Shown: in pieces, positions 1-8,168 of the stretch | Numbering within the stretch: the stretch's first letter is position 1 | How the letters are laid out: the number at the start of each line of letters is the position of its first letter | Source: Rhodanobacter sp. DHB23 | GTDB lineage: Bacteria; Pseudomonadota; Gammaproteobacteria; Xanthomonadales; Rhodanobacteraceae | DNA: 64,000 nt | Assembly: GCF_014842975.1 (NCBI RefSeq) | Contig: NZ_JACYXK010000025.1 | Span: forward strand, 124,001 to 188,000 | Direction: 5' to 3' | Notes under the pieces: generated by a model | What the model saw: only the letters and a program-made list of their open reading frames with translations | The model's database searches: none | What the model was told of the DNA's origin: nothing | Made by a program: the position numbers and the translations under genes

Positions 1-222
1 TACCTGCCCACCGACTACGTGATCAAGCTCGCCACCGACGCCGGCTTCAAGCTGGTCGGCCAGAGCGAGATCAATGCGAACCCGAAGGACGACAGGGATC
101 ATCCCAAGGGCGTGTGGACCCTGCCGCCCACGCTGGCGCTGGGCGACCAGGACCGGGCGAAGTACCTGGCCATCGGCGAGTCGGACCGCATGACGCTGCG
201 CTTCGTGAAGCCTGCGCACTGA
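1..222 (+). CDS. C-terminal fragment of a predicted class I SAM-dependent methyltransferase
   Basis: The reading frame is open from the first base and ends at TGA 220-222, so only the last 73 residues are present. The tail has a segment in the style [11 protein letters not shown], then [19 protein letters not shown] and a closing MTLRFVKP. This resembles the C-terminal end of the small exported methyltransferase-like proteins of the COG4798 type, recalled from family knowledge. The SAM-binding motifs lie outside the window, so the catalytic call cannot be verified here. The next gene starts 24 bases downstream on the same strand. Confidence 0.55.
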   Translation, partial: YLPTDYVIKLATDAGFKLVGQSEINANPKDDRDHPKGVWTLPPTLALGDQDRAKYLAIGESDRMTLRFVKPAH

Positions 223-245
223 GCCGGGGCGCGCATGCAACCGCC

Positions 246-779
246 ATGCTGATCGCGCTCAACAAGCCGTACGGCGTGTTGTGCCAGTTCACCAGCGACG
301 ACGGCCGGCCCACGCTGGCCGACTACGTGCGGCAGAAGGGCGTCTACGCCGCGGGCCGGCTGGACCACGACAGCGAGGGCCTGCTGCTGCTCACCGACGA
401 CGGCCGGTTGCAACACCGGCTGGCCGATCCGCGCCACAAGCAGCCCAAGACCTACCTGGTGCAGGTGGACGGTGCGATCGACGACAAGGCCATCGCGGCC
501 CTGCGTCGCGGCGTGGTGCTGAACGACGGCCCCACCTTGCCCGCGCCGGCCGAGCACGCCGACGAGCCGGAGTGGCTGTGGCCGCGCGATCCGCCGGTGC
601 GCTTCCGCAAGGCCATCCCCACCAGCTGGCTCACCATCACCCTGCGCGAAGGACGCAACCGCCAGGTGCGCCGCATGACCGCGGCGGTGGGTTTCCCCAC
701 GTTGCGGCTGATCCGCGTGCGCATCGGCGGGCATGGCCTCGACGGCCTCCTGCCGGGCGAGTGGCGGCGACTCGACTGA
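246..779 (+). CDS. rluE: RluE-type 23S rRNA pseudouridine synthase
   Basis: The protein has 177 residues and belongs to the RsuA/RluB/E/F family of pseudouridine synthases; RluE modifies U2457 of 23S rRNA. It opens with [15 protein letters not shown], then has the catalytic motif [17 protein letters not shown] (about residues 38-54), in which the Asp of GRLD is the nucleophile. The basic motif GRNRQVRRM follows near residue 137. There is no N-terminal S4 domain, which fits RluE rather than RluB or RluF. The start ATG 246 is chosen because the family begins directly with the LNKP motif. It may be co-transcribed with the preceding methyltransferase gene. Confidence 0.85.
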   Translation: MLIALNKPYGVLCQFTSDDGRPTLADYVRQKGVYAAGRLDHDSEGLLLLTDDGRLQHRLADPRHKQPKTYLVQVDGAIDDKAIAALRRGVVLNDGPTLPAPAEHADEPEWLWPRDPPVRFRKAIPTSWLTITLREGRNRQVRRMTAAVGFPTLRLIRVRIGGHGLDGLLPGEWRRLD

Positions 780-957
780 GCGTCGCCGGCCTTGCCGCCC
801 GCCATCTCTCCCGCAGTGGCGTGGGCCGGCAAGGACGTAGCGACCCGGGTGCCGGCAGGCAACCGGAATCGTCCTGTCGCCTGCGAAGCGCGGGACGTCC
901 GCGCTGCAGGTTGAAAAGGGGCGGCGGAAATTCCGGGCAGGCCCAGTTAAAGCCCGC
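780..957. repeat. Intergenic copy of a GGCGTGGGCCGGCA repeat
   Basis: The spacer between the convergent rluE-like and ArsR genes contains a segment (about 818-905) with GGCGTGGGCCGGCAAGGA, then CCGGGTGCCGGCAGGCAACC. A clearly related segment occurs at about 42276-42340, upstream of gltB. The arms GGGCCGGCA and TGCCGGCAGG can pair. No gene was seen. Confidence 0.55.
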
Positions 958-1650
958 TCAATCGTCGAGGACGATGCCGAGCCGACGCAGCCCGCTGCGC
1001 CCGGGCGGTGTCAGCAGCAGCGCGCGCGAACCGTCATGGCGCCGCAGCCAGTCGCGTCGCACCAGTTGCTCGGTAACCGCCACACCCAGCGCGCCACCGA
1101 GGTGGAAGCGGCGCTCGGTCCAGTCCAGGCAGCCGCGGCCCGCCAGCACCTGCCCGGCGGTTCCGTGCGGCAGCAGGCCCGCCGCCTGCAGTGCCTCGGC
1201 ACCGGTGGTGCTGAGCCGCACTGCCTGTTCGCCCAGTTCGATCCAGGCCTGCCGGCGCAACCCCTCGTAGAACGCCACGCCCAGCCGCCCGGCGAGATGG
1301 CGGTAGCAGGTGCGCGCGAAAGCCAGCGGCCGCGTGTCGACCGCCGGCTCCGGCGCGCACGCATGCGGCACGCGCAACAGGGGAAGCGCTTCGAGCACCT
1401 GCGCCACGTGGTCGCTGGCCACGCGGAAATAGCGATGCCGCCCCTGCTCCAGCACCTGCAGCAGGCCGCCTTCGAGCAAGCGGCCCAGGTGCGCACTGGC
1501 AGTGCTGGGCGCGATGCCGGCCATGCGCGCCAGTTCACCGGCGGGCCGCGCCCGTCCATCCACCAGGGCCAGCAGGATCGCCGCGCGCGACGGATCGGCG
1601 AGCAGGCTGCCGATCTCGGCAAGCTGGTAGCGGGTGGGGGCGGCGTGCAT
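958..1650 (-). CDS. ArsR-family winged-helix transcriptional regulator
   Basis: The protein has 230 residues. Residues 8-85 form an ArsR-type winged helix: LAEIGSLLADPSRAAILLAL, then GELARMAGIAPSTASAHLGR as the recognition helix and LLQVLEQGRHRYFRV as the wing. The C-terminal 130 residues lack a recognised ligand domain but resemble other long ArsR-like regulators of this type. No obvious Cys-rich metal site was seen (CxC is absent around the recognition helix). It is divergent from the flavin-reductase-like gene at 1738, with 87 bases between them, so it may control that gene; this is inferred from position only. Confidence 0.8.
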   Translation of the reverse strand: MHAAPTRYQLAEIGSLLADPSRAAILLALVDGRARPAGELARMAGIAPSTASAHLGRLLEGGLLQVLEQGRHRYFRVASDHVAQVLEALPLLRVPHACAPEPAVDTRPLAFARTCYRHLAGRLGVAFYEGLRRQAWIELGEQAVRLSTTGAEALQAAGLLPHGTAGQVLAGRGCLDWTERRFHLGGALGVAVTEQLVRRDWLRRHDGSRALLLTPPGRSGLRRLGIVLDD

Positions 1651-1737
1651 GATGGATGCATGCTAGCGCGCCATCGCCGGCGACACTTCGCCGGCCGCCG
1701 AAACATGGCAGGGGCCGCTGCCGCGACGATGGCAGCC

Positions 1738-2364
1738 ATGCCGACGCCCATCCCCATCCGCGCCATCCAGCCGCGCATCCTCTATTTCGGCACGCCGGTG
1801 CTGCTGATCGCCACGCGCAACGAGGACGGCAGCGCCAACCTGACGCCGATGTCCTCGGCCTGGGCGTTGGCCGACCGCGTCGTGCTGGGCCTGGCCGAAG
1901 GCGGCCAGGGCCTGGCCAACCTGCGGCGCGAGCGCGAGTGCACGCTCAACGTGGCGGGGCCGGAACAATGGCGCGCGGTGGAGGCGCTGGCGCCGACCAC
2001 CGGCCGCGACCCGGTGCCGGACTGGAAGGCCGGCTATCGCCACGTGGCCGACAAGTTCGCCTTGGCCGGGTTGACGCCCTTGCCTTCGGAACGGGTGGCG
2101 CCGCCGCGCGTGGCGGAATGCCCGTTGCAGATGGAAGCACGCGTGGTGGCGTGGCACGCGCGTTCCGTCGATGGCTGGAAAGCCGACGCCGGCGGCTTCG
2201 TCACGCTGGAGACGGAAGTGCTGCGGGTGCACGCGCACGAGGAGATGGTCCTCGATGGCGGCAACCACATCGACCCGCAGCGTTTCCGCCCCCTGCTGTA
2301 CGTGTTCCGCCACTACGTCGGCGGCGGGCCGACGCTGGGGCGCACCTTCAAGGCCGAGGTGTAG
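1738..2364 (+). CDS. Flavin-reductase-domain protein (FMN-binding split barrel)
   Basis: The protein has 208 residues. It starts IQPRILYFGTPVLLIATRNEDGSANLTPMSS, the typical opening of the flavin reductase/DIM6-NTAB FMN-binding split barrel, in which the NLTPMSS stretch contacts the FMN phosphate. The motif GLANLRRERECTLNV follows near residue 60. Such proteins reduce or bind FMN in the cytoplasm, often with a partner oxygenase; no partner is adjacent. ATG 1738 is taken as the start; an in-frame ATG at 1729 would add MAA. Divergent transcription from the ArsR gene suggests regulation by it. Confidence 0.75.
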   Translation: MPTPIPIRAIQPRILYFGTPVLLIATRNEDGSANLTPMSSAWALADRVVLGLAEGGQGLANLRRERECTLNVAGPEQWRAVEALAPTTGRDPVPDWKAGYRHVADKFALAGLTPLPSERVAPPRVAECPLQMEARVVAWHARSVDGWKADAGGFVTLETEVLRVHAHEEMVLDGGNHIDPQRFRPLLYVFRHYVGGGPTLGRTFKAEV

Positions 2365-2400
2365 CCCGGCCACGAACGGGCACGCGAGTCCACGCGGTGC

Positions 2401-2479
2401 CCGGAGCACACCCTGTGCGCGAATGCCCTGATGCCTCGATCAGAGCCAAGAGCATTCGCGCACAGGGTGCGCTCCGGCG
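2401..2479. repeat. REP-like palindrome, copy 1
   Basis: Arms GAGCACACCCTGTGCGCGAA and TTCGCGCACAGGGTGCGCTC flank a centre that includes GATCAGAGCC. Related copies lie near 34762, 36098, 48522 and 52796. The element sits between the convergent flavin-reductase-like and tatD genes, where the hairpin could end or stabilise both transcripts. Confidence 0.85.
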
Positions 2480-2498
2480 GAAAATCTTGAACAGGCAC

Positions 2499-3299
2499 TC
2501 AGGCCGCGGCGGCGTCCAGCCCGAAGAAGCGGCAGGCGGTGGCGGTGGTCAGCGCCGCGGTCTGCCCGGCGCTCTCGCCGCGGTCGCGCGCGACCTCCGC
2601 GCAGATGTGCTGCAGGTACATCGGTTCGTTGCGGCGGTGGCTGGGCTGCGGGCGCACGGTGCGCGGCAGCAGGTAGGGCGCGTCGGTTTCCAGCATGAGG
2701 CGGTCGGCGGGGATCTCGCGCACCAGTTCGCGCAGGTGGGTGCCGCGGCGTTCGTCGCAGATCCAGCCGGTGATGCCGATGTGGCAGTCCAGCGCGAGGT
2801 AGTCGCGCAACGCTTCGCGGGTGTCGGTGAAGCAGTGCACTACCGCGGCCGGTACCTTGTCGCGCCAGCGCCGGAGCAGGGCGACGAAATCCCCGTGCGC
2901 GTCGCGCTGGTGCAGGAACAGCGGCTTGCCGAGGTCCGCCGCGATCGCCAGCTGGCGTTCGAACGCGTGCAGTTGCACGTCGCGCGGCGAGTAGTTGCGG
3001 TTGTAGTCCAGGCCGGCCTCGCCCACCGCGCGCACCGCAGGATCTTGCGCGAGCTCGCGCAGCCGCGCGTCGCTGGCGTCGTCGTAGTCGACCGCGTGGT
3101 GCGGGTGCACGCCGGCCGTGGCCCACAGCACGCCGGGATGCGCGTGCGCAAGCGCCAGGGCGTGCTCGCTGCCTTCGCGCGAGGCGCCGGTGACGATCAT
3201 TCTTGCCACGCCATGTTCTTGCGCGCGCCGCAGCACGGCATCGAAGTCGTGGCGGAAGGATTCGTGGCCGAGGTTGGCGCCGATGTCGACGAGCTGCAT
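2499..3299 (-). CDS. tatD: TatD-family metal-dependent hydrolase
   Basis: The protein has 266 residues, the usual TatD length (about 260). It opens MQLVDIGANLGHESF; the family normally has DxHxH here, and in this protein the second metal ligand region reads DIGANLGH, as in E. coli TatD (DIGVNLT) rather than YcfH/YjjV. Further ligands are seen in GEAGLDYNR (Glu, about residue 96), PLFLHQRDAH (His), VVHCFTDT (His) and LLETDAPYL (Asp, about residue 207). TatD proteins are 3'-5' exonucleases or DNases. The start at 3299 is chosen because longer forms add a non-conserved tail. It is divergent from gspE. Confidence 0.85.
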   Translation of the reverse strand: MQLVDIGANLGHESFRHDFDAVLRRAQEHGVARMIVTGASREGSEHALALAHAHPGVLWATAGVHPHHAVDYDDASDARLRELAQDPAVRAVGEAGLDYNRNYSPRDVQLHAFERQLAIAADLGKPLFLHQRDAHGDFVALLRRWRDKVPAAVVHCFTDTREALRDYLALDCHIGITGWICDERRGTHLRELVREIPADRLMLETDAPYLLPRTVRPQPSHRRNEPMYLQHICAEVARDRGESAGQTAALTTATACRFFGLDAAAA

Positions 3300-3496
3300 G
3301 GGGAACCCGGTGAAAAACCGCATTGTCACAGACTGGCGCGGGGCGGCAAACCGGCGTGCGTCGCGGACTTGCGGCGCCATGCTCGCCAGCCGCTCCGCCG
3401 ATGTGTTACCTATGTGCGTTCGTCGTGCGGCTTCGGGGGAGGGGCACGGTCGAAGACATCTACTTGGCGGTCGCGATGCGCGGACGGGGTGACGTT

Positions 3497-5230
3497 ATGT
3501 CGGCAGTAGTGCAGCCGGCGCGGGACGAGGGAGCGGCGACGGTGGACGAGCGCGAGGCGGCGGTGTGCGCCCTGCTGGTCGCGCGCGGCCGCCTGAAGGA
3601 TGGCGACCTGGTGCGGGCCCGGCGGCTGCACGAGGAGGCCAGCGAAGGCACGCTCACCGCATTGCTGGCGCGGCTGGGCCTGGTCAACGAACGCGAGCTG
3701 GCCGAGGCATGGAGCGAGCTGCTCGCCGTGCCGCTGCTGTCCGCCCGCGATGCGCCCGAGCTGGCGCCGCCGGACCTCGAACTCTCGCTGCGCTTCCTCA
3801 AGCAGCAGCACGTGGTGCCGGTGGCCGACGGCGGGCACGGGCTGGCGCTGGTGGTGGCCGATCCCGCCGACCCGTATCCGCTGCAGGCGGTGACGCTGGC
3901 GGCCGGCCGGCCGGTGGCGCTGCGCATCGGCCTGCGCTCGGAAATCGACGACCTGATCGAGCGCTATTACGGCAGCGGCCGCTCCGCGATGGGCACCATC
4001 GTGGAGAACATCGACGGCGGCGCCGCGGAAGTGGACGACGTGGAACACCTGCGCGACCTCGCCAGCGAGGCGCCGGTGATCCGCCTGGTCAACCTGATCC
4101 TGCAGCGCGCCGTCGAGCAGCGCGCCTCCGACGTGCACATCGAGCCGTTCGAGAACCGGCTCAAGGTGCGCTACCGCATCGACGGCGTGCTGCACGAAGT
4201 GGAGGCGCCGCCGGCCAGTTCGACCGCGGCGGTGATCTCGCGCGTGAAGATCATGGCCAAGCTCAACATCGCCGAGCGCCGCCTGCCGCAGGACGGCCGC
4301 ATCCAGCTGCGCGTGCAGGGCAAGGAGCTGGACCTGCGCGTGTCCACCGTGCCGACCAGCTTCGGCGAGTCGGTGGTGATGCGCATCCTCGACCGCGAGT
4401 CGGTGGTGTTCGACTTCTCCACGCTGGGTTTCACCGACAGCTTCCAGTCGCGCTTCGTCGAGGTGCTGGAACGGCCGCACGGCATCCTGCTGGTCACCGG
4501 CCCCACCGGCTCGGGCAAGACCACCACGCTGTACACCGCGCTGTCGAAGATCAACACGCCGGACGTGAAGATCATCACCGTGGAGGACCCGGTCGAATAC
4601 CAGATCGAGGGCATCAACCAGATCCAGGCCAAGCCGCAGATCGGGCTGGACTTCGCCGCGGCGCTGCGCTCCATCGTGCGCCAGGACCCGGACGTGATCA
4701 TGATCGGCGAGATGCGCGACCTGGAGACCTGCCGCATCGCGATCCAGTCCGCGCTCACCGGCCACCTGGTGCTGTCCACGCTGCACACCAACAGCGCGTC
4801 CGGCGGCATCACCCGGTTGCTCGACATGGGCGTGGAGGACTACCTGCTCGGCTCCACCGTCAACGGCATCCTCGCGCAGCGCCTGGTGCGCCGGCTCGAT
4901 CCGGCGACCGCGGTGCCCTACGAACCGTCGCCGGAGGTGATCCGCCAGTTCGAGCTGGAGAAATACGCGGACGGCAAGCCGATCCGGCTGTGGCGGCCCG
5001 GCTCCAGTGCGGCCAATCCCAGCGGCTACCGTGGTCGCCAGGCGATCATGGAATTCCTGGTGATGAGCGAGCCGCTGCGCCGCCTGGTGATGCAGAAGGC
5101 CGACGCCGGCGAGATCGAGAAGCAGGCGCGGGCCGAAGGCATGCGCACCATGTACGAGGACGGCATCGCCAAGTCCCTCGCCGGCGTCACCACGCTGGAG
5201 GAGGTGCTGCGTGTCACGCAGGAGGGCTGA
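3497..5230 (+). CDS. gspE: Type II secretion ATPase GspE (XpsE)
   Basis: The protein has 577 residues. It is the cytoplasmic ATPase that powers type II secretion. The order is an N1E-like domain (about 1-150), then N2E and RecA-like domains with Walker A GPTGSGKTTTLYTAL (near residue 335), the Asp box ITVEDPVEYQI, Walker B IGEMRDLET and the His box LSTLHTNSAS. The tetracysteine zinc motif usual in GspE between Walker B and the C-terminus is missing: the region after QRLVRRL reads DPATAVPYEPSPEVIRQF and has no Cys. The start ATG 3497 follows a GGGGTG stretch. It begins the operon that runs to gspD; no gspC precedes it, as in the xps system of Xanthomonas. Confidence 0.93.
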   Translation: MSAVVQPARDEGAATVDEREAAVCALLVARGRLKDGDLVRARRLHEEASEGTLTALLARLGLVNERELAEAWSELLAVPLLSARDAPELAPPDLELSLRFLKQQHVVPVADGGHGLALVVADPADPYPLQAVTLAAGRPVALRIGLRSEIDDLIERYYGSGRSAMGTIVENIDGGAAEVDDVEHLRDLASEAPVIRLVNLILQRAVEQRASDVHIEPFENRLKVRYRIDGVLHEVEAPPASSTAAVISRVKIMAKLNIAERRLPQDGRIQLRVQGKELDLRVSTVPTSFGESVVMRILDRESVVFDFSTLGFTDSFQSRFVEVLERPHGILLVTGPTGSGKTTTLYTALSKINTPDVKIITVEDPVEYQIEGINQIQAKPQIGLDFAAALRSIVRQDPDVIMIGEMRDLETCRIAIQSALTGHLVLSTLHTNSASGGITRLLDMGVEDYLLGSTVNGILAQRLVRRLDPATAVPYEPSPEVIRQFELEKYADGKPIRLWRPGSSAANPSGYRGRQAIMEFLVMSEPLRRLVMQKADAGEIEKQARAEGMRTMYEDGIAKSLAGVTTLEEVLRVTQEG

Positions 5231-5314
5231 GATTCGGGATGCGGGATTCGGGATTCGGCAAAGCGCATTCTCGCGAGCCCCTGGCTTTTGCGTATCCCGA
5301 ATCCCGTATCCCGG
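5231..5314. repeat. GGGATTCGGGATTC inverted repeat between gspE and gspF
   Basis: The left arm has two to three GGGATTCG units (GGGATTCGGGATTCGGC). The right arm has the complementary GTATCCCGAATCCCGTATCCCGG. The centre contains GCGCATTCTCGCGAGCC. Two further copies lie at 7143-7239 and 7677-7773 in the same operon. This one is the only copy outside a coding frame. Confidence 0.9.
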
Positions 5315-5362
5315 CTCTCAACAGACGAATGTCTGGTCATCCCGGCTTGCGGAGCAAGCCCC

Positions 5363-6580
5363 ATGAGCCAGTTCAGTTACAAGGCCATCAGCGACACCGG
5401 CGAAATGCTGCAGGGGCAGATGGAAGCGTCCAGCCTCGACGAGGTGGTGGCGCGACTGCAGGACCAGGGCCACACGCCACTGGAGGCGCGGCCCGCCGAC
5501 GCGATGGGCGGCGGCTCCGGTTTCGCGGCGCTGTTCAGGCGCGGTCCGTTCAACGGCGACCAGCTCGCGCAGTTCACCCACCAGCTGGCGACCCTGCTCG
5601 GCGCGGGCCAGCCGCTGGACCGCGCGCTGGGCATCCTGCTCGACCTGCCCGAGGGCGAGCGCGCGCAGAAGCTGATCGAGCGCGTGCGCGACCGCGTGCG
5701 CGGCGGCATGCCGCTGTCGCAGGCGCTGGACGAGGAACACGGCGTGTTCCCCAGGCTCTACATCGCGCTGGTGCGCGCGGGCGAGGCGGGCGGTTCGCTG
5801 GAAGAGACGCTGCGCCGCCTGGCCGATTACCTGGAACGCTCGCAGGCCCTGCGCGGCAGCATCGTCAACTCGCTGATCTACCCGGCCTTCCTGCTGGTTG
5901 GCGTCTTGGGTTCGCTGGTGCTGCTGCTGGCCTACGTGGTGCCGCAGTTCGTGCCGATCTTCGAGGACATGCAGGTGCCGCTGCCGTGGATCACCAAGGC
6001 GGTGCTGGCGCTGGGGCAGACCTTGCAGTCGTGGTGGTGGCTGATCGCGCTGCTGCTGGCCGGCGGCGTGTCATACCTGCGCGTGCGCCTGCGCGATCCG
6101 GCCGCGCGGCTGGCCTGGGATGCGCGCCTGCTGCGCATGCGCGTGGCCGGCCCGCTGCTGCTCAAGGTGCAGACCGCGCGCATCGCGCGCACGCTGGGCA
6201 CGCTGCTGAAGAACGGCGTGCCGCTGCTGGGCGCGCTGGCCATCGCGCGCCAGGTCGCCGCCAACCGCGCGCTGGACGCGGCGCTGGCGCAGGCGCACGA
6301 GCAGGTGAAGGAAGGCTCCGGCCTGGGCTTCGCGCTGGGTCAGTCGAAGCTGTTCCCGCGGCTCGCGCTGCAGATGGTGCAGGTGGGCGAGGAGGCCGGC
6401 GAGCTGGACACCATGCTGCTCAAGGTGGCCGACACCTTCGAGCTGGAAAGCCGTCGTTCCATCGATCGCCTGCTCGCCGCCCTGGTGCCCGCGCTCACCG
6501 TGGTGATGACCGTACTGGTGGGCCTGATCATGGCGGCGATCCTGCTGCCGCTGCTCAGCCTCACCAGCAATATCCAATGA
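5363..6580 (+). CDS. gspF: Type II secretion inner-membrane protein GspF
   Basis: The protein has 405 residues, the usual length. It is the polytopic platform protein of the type II secretion inner-membrane complex. It starts MSQFSYKAISDTGEMLQGQME, the family's canonical N-terminus. Two GspF domains follow: the first with FTHQLATLLGAGQPLDRALGIL (near residue 75), the second with IARTLGTLLKNGVPLLGALAI near residue 277. Membrane segments occur near 175-200, 225-245 and at the C-terminus (LTVVMTVLVGLIMAAILLPLLSL). The start at 5363 has a GGAG eight bases upstream. The E-F gap holds a palindromic repeat, so the coupling usual in these operons is broken here. Confidence 0.93.
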   Translation: MSQFSYKAISDTGEMLQGQMEASSLDEVVARLQDQGHTPLEARPADAMGGGSGFAALFRRGPFNGDQLAQFTHQLATLLGAGQPLDRALGILLDLPEGERAQKLIERVRDRVRGGMPLSQALDEEHGVFPRLYIALVRAGEAGGSLEETLRRLADYLERSQALRGSIVNSLIYPAFLLVGVLGSLVLLLAYVVPQFVPIFEDMQVPLPWITKAVLALGQTLQSWWWLIALLLAGGVSYLRVRLRDPAARLAWDARLLRMRVAGPLLLKVQTARIARTLGTLLKNGVPLLGALAIARQVAANRALDAALAQAHEQVKEGSGLGFALGQSKLFPRLALQMVQVGEEAGELDTMLLKVADTFELESRRSIDRLLAALVPALTVVMTVLVGLIMAAILLPLLSLTSNIQ

Positions 6581-6595
6581 AACGTGGAGAGTGTG

Positions 6596-7141
6596 ATGAC
6601 GTTGATGCAGAGAAAGGAACGGGGAATGGGGAACGGGGAACGTGATGGCGGGTTGCGCCCCGTATCCGCACGCTTCGGCCTGTTGCCCATGAAGAAGGCG
6701 GTCAATGCATCGCCGCGAGTGCTTCCCCGTTCCCCGCGCGTCATGCGTGCCAGCGGCTTCACCCTGCTGGAAATGCTCGCGGTGATCGTGCTGATCGCCA
6801 TCGTCGGAACGATGGTGGGGAGTCAAGTCATCAAGAACCTGGACAAGGGCAAGTACGGCGCGGGCAAGGCGCAGCTCACCACGCTCGGCCAGAAGGTGGA
6901 GAACTACGCGCTGGACAACGGCACGCCGCCGCAGCAACTGGAAGACCTGGTCAGCAAGCCCGCGAATGCGCCGAACTGGCAGGGGCCCTACGCGAAGGAT
7001 TCCGAACTGAAGGATCCGTGGGGCCACGCCTTCGGCTACAAGTATCCCGGCGAACACGGCAATTTCGACCTGATCTTCTACGGCCGCGACGGCAAGCCCG
7101 GCGGCGACGGCTACGACAAGGACGTGGGCAATTGGCAGTGA
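6596..7141 (+). CDS. gspG: Major pseudopilin GspG
   Basis: The mature domain is the major type II pseudopilin. The prepilin peptidase site is RASG|FTLLEMLAVIVLIAIVG, followed by the calcium-loop region near the end (FYGRDGKPGGDGYDKD). Start choice is open. ATG 6596 has a good GGAGA six bases upstream, right after the gspF stop, and gives a 54-residue leader that includes an inverted repeat. ATG 6689 would give a 23-residue leader, and ATG 6743 a 5-residue leader but without a clear ribosome-binding site. The mature part is about 127 residues, normal for GspG. The start at 6596 is preferred by spacing and by comparison with gspH and gspI, not proven. Confidence 0.9.
   Translation: MTLMQRKERGMGNGERDGGLRPVSARFGLLPMKKAVNASPRVLPRSPRVMRASGFTLLEMLAVIVLIAIVGTMVGSQVIKNLDKGKYGAGKAQLTTLGQKVENYALDNGTPPQQLEDLVSKPANAPNWQGPYAKDSELKDPWGHAFGYKYPGEHGNFDLIFYGRDGKPGGDGYDKDVGNWQ
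6616..6740. repeat. GGGGAACG inverted repeat in the gspG leader region
   Basis: Left arm 6616-6642 contains GGAACGGGGAATGGGGAACG. Right arm 6722-6740 contains CTTCCCCGTTCCCCGCGCG. The arms share a 12-base complementary core (GGGGAACGGGGA). It differs in sequence from the GGGATTC copies but has the same design: short tandem units forming a long hairpin. It lies within gspG if translation starts at 6596 or 6584. Confidence 0.75.
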
Positions 7142-7674
7142 AGCCGGGATTCGGGATACGGGATTCGGGATTTGGCAGAGCGCATTGTCGCGAGCTTGCG
7201 GCTTTTGCGAATCCCGTATCCCGAATCCCGAATCCCGGCCGGCGCCATGGCGCCGGCTTCACCCTGCTGGAAATGCTGGTGGTGATCCTGCTGGTCGGCA
7301 TCGCCGCGGCGGCAGTGTCGGTGTCGGTGACGCAGGGCCTGAAGAGCGCGCGCATCAACGCGGCCAGCGGCGAGATCGCCGCCGCGCTGCGCGCCACCCG
7401 CGCGCAGGCCATCGTGCAGGGCAAGCAGCAATACTTCGACGTGGACATCCGCAACGACACCTACAGCGACGCGAAGCGCAAGGACGTGCGCCTGCCCGCG
7501 GGCCTCAAGCTCTCCATCACCAGCGCGCTGGAAGACCGTCCGAACGACTACACCGGGCGCATCCGCTTCTTCCCCGACGGCAGCTCCACCGGCGGCCACA
7601 TCATCCTGACCAGCGGCAGCCGCCAGTGGCGCATCAACGTGTCGTGGCTCACCGGGCAGGTGGCGGTGCGATGA
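7138..7674 (+). CDS. gspH: Minor pseudopilin GspH with repeat-encoded leader
   Basis: The product is a minor pseudopilin of the type II secretion tip. The cleavage site HGAG|FTLLEMLVVILLVG is clear. The only in-frame start codon between the previous gene and the cleavage site is GTG 7138, which overlaps the gspG stop (GTGA). This gives a 40-residue leader, of which residues 2-34 are the translation of a GGGATTC inverted repeat (for example GFGIRDSGFG and SRIPNPG). The mature part has 138 residues with the GspH pattern IAAALRATRAQAIVQGKQQYFDVD. A leader this long and Pro/Arg-rich is unusual, but it is removed by the prepilin peptidase. Confidence 0.88.
   Translation: MKPGFGIRDSGFGRAHCRELAAFANPVSRIPNPGRRHGAGFTLLEMLVVILLVGIAAAAVSVSVTQGLKSARINAASGEIAAALRATRAQAIVQGKQQYFDVDIRNDTYSDAKRKDVRLPAGLKLSITSALEDRPNDYTGRIRFFPDGSSTGGHIILTSGSRQWRINVSWLTGQVAVR
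7143..7239. repeat. GGGATTCGGGATTC inverted repeat inside gspH
   Basis: The left arm starts GCCGGGATTCGGGATACGGG. The right arm ends CCCGAATCCCGAATCCCGGC. The centre GCGCATTGTCGCGAGCTTGC is shared with the 5231 and 7677 copies. The whole copy is in frame and encodes the GspH leader. Confidence 0.92.
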
Positions 7675-8168
7675 GGGCCGGGATTCGGGATTCGGGATTC
7701 GGGATTCGGCAGAGCGCGCCGCCGCGAGCTTGCGGCTCTTGCGAATCCCGTATCCCGAATCCCGAATCCCGGCAAAAAGGTTTCTCCCTGCTGGAAGTCA
7801 TCGCCGCGATGCTGCTGCTGGCGATCGCCTTCGCGGCCCTGATGCAGGTGGCGGGCGGCGCGATCCGGCTTTCGCGCAACGCGGCGGCGCACGACGAGGC
7901 GGCGCTGCATGCGCGCAGCCTGCTGGACAGCGCCTTCATCACCGAGCCGCTGGCGCCGGGCAGCAGCAACGGTCGTTTCGACGACGGCTACCGCTGGACG
8001 CTGGACGTGACGCCATGGCAGGCGCCCGGCGCGTCGCCCGGCGGCCCCCTGCAGTTGTACCGGCTGGACCTGGCGGTGCAATGGGGCAGCACCACGCATC
8101 CGCAGGTCGCGCACTTCGCCACGCTGCGCCTCGGCCGGCCGCAGGCGCCGCCGGGCGGTGCGCCATGA
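7671..8168 (+). CDS. gspI: Minor pseudopilin GspI with repeat-encoded leader
   Basis: The product is a minor pseudopilin. ATG 7671 overlaps the gspH stop (ATGA) and is the only in-frame start before the cleavage site RQKG|FSLLEVIAAMLLLAI, giving a 37-residue leader. Residues 3-34 are encoded by a GGGATTC inverted repeat. The mature part is 128 residues with the usual GspI body (ALHARSLLDSAF, DGYRWTLDVTPW, LYRLDLAVQW). The leader contains two Cys residues, which is odd for a prepilin leader. The next gene again overlaps by ATGA. Confidence 0.9.
   Translation: MRAGIRDSGFGIRQSAPPRACGSCESRIPNPESRQKGFSLLEVIAAMLLLAIAFAALMQVAGGAIRLSRNAAAHDEAALHARSLLDSAFITEPLAPGSSNGRFDDGYRWTLDVTPWQAPGASPGGPLQLYRLDLAVQWGSTTHPQVAHFATLRLGRPQAPPGGAP
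7677..7773. repeat. GGGATTCGGGATTC inverted repeat inside gspI
   Basis: The left arm GCCGGGATTCGGGATTCGGG holds four GGGATTCG units. The right arm reads GTATCCCGAATCCCGAATCC with CGGC after it. The arms pair almost perfectly. It is in frame, directly after the start codon, in the same position as the copy in gspH. Confidence 0.93.
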
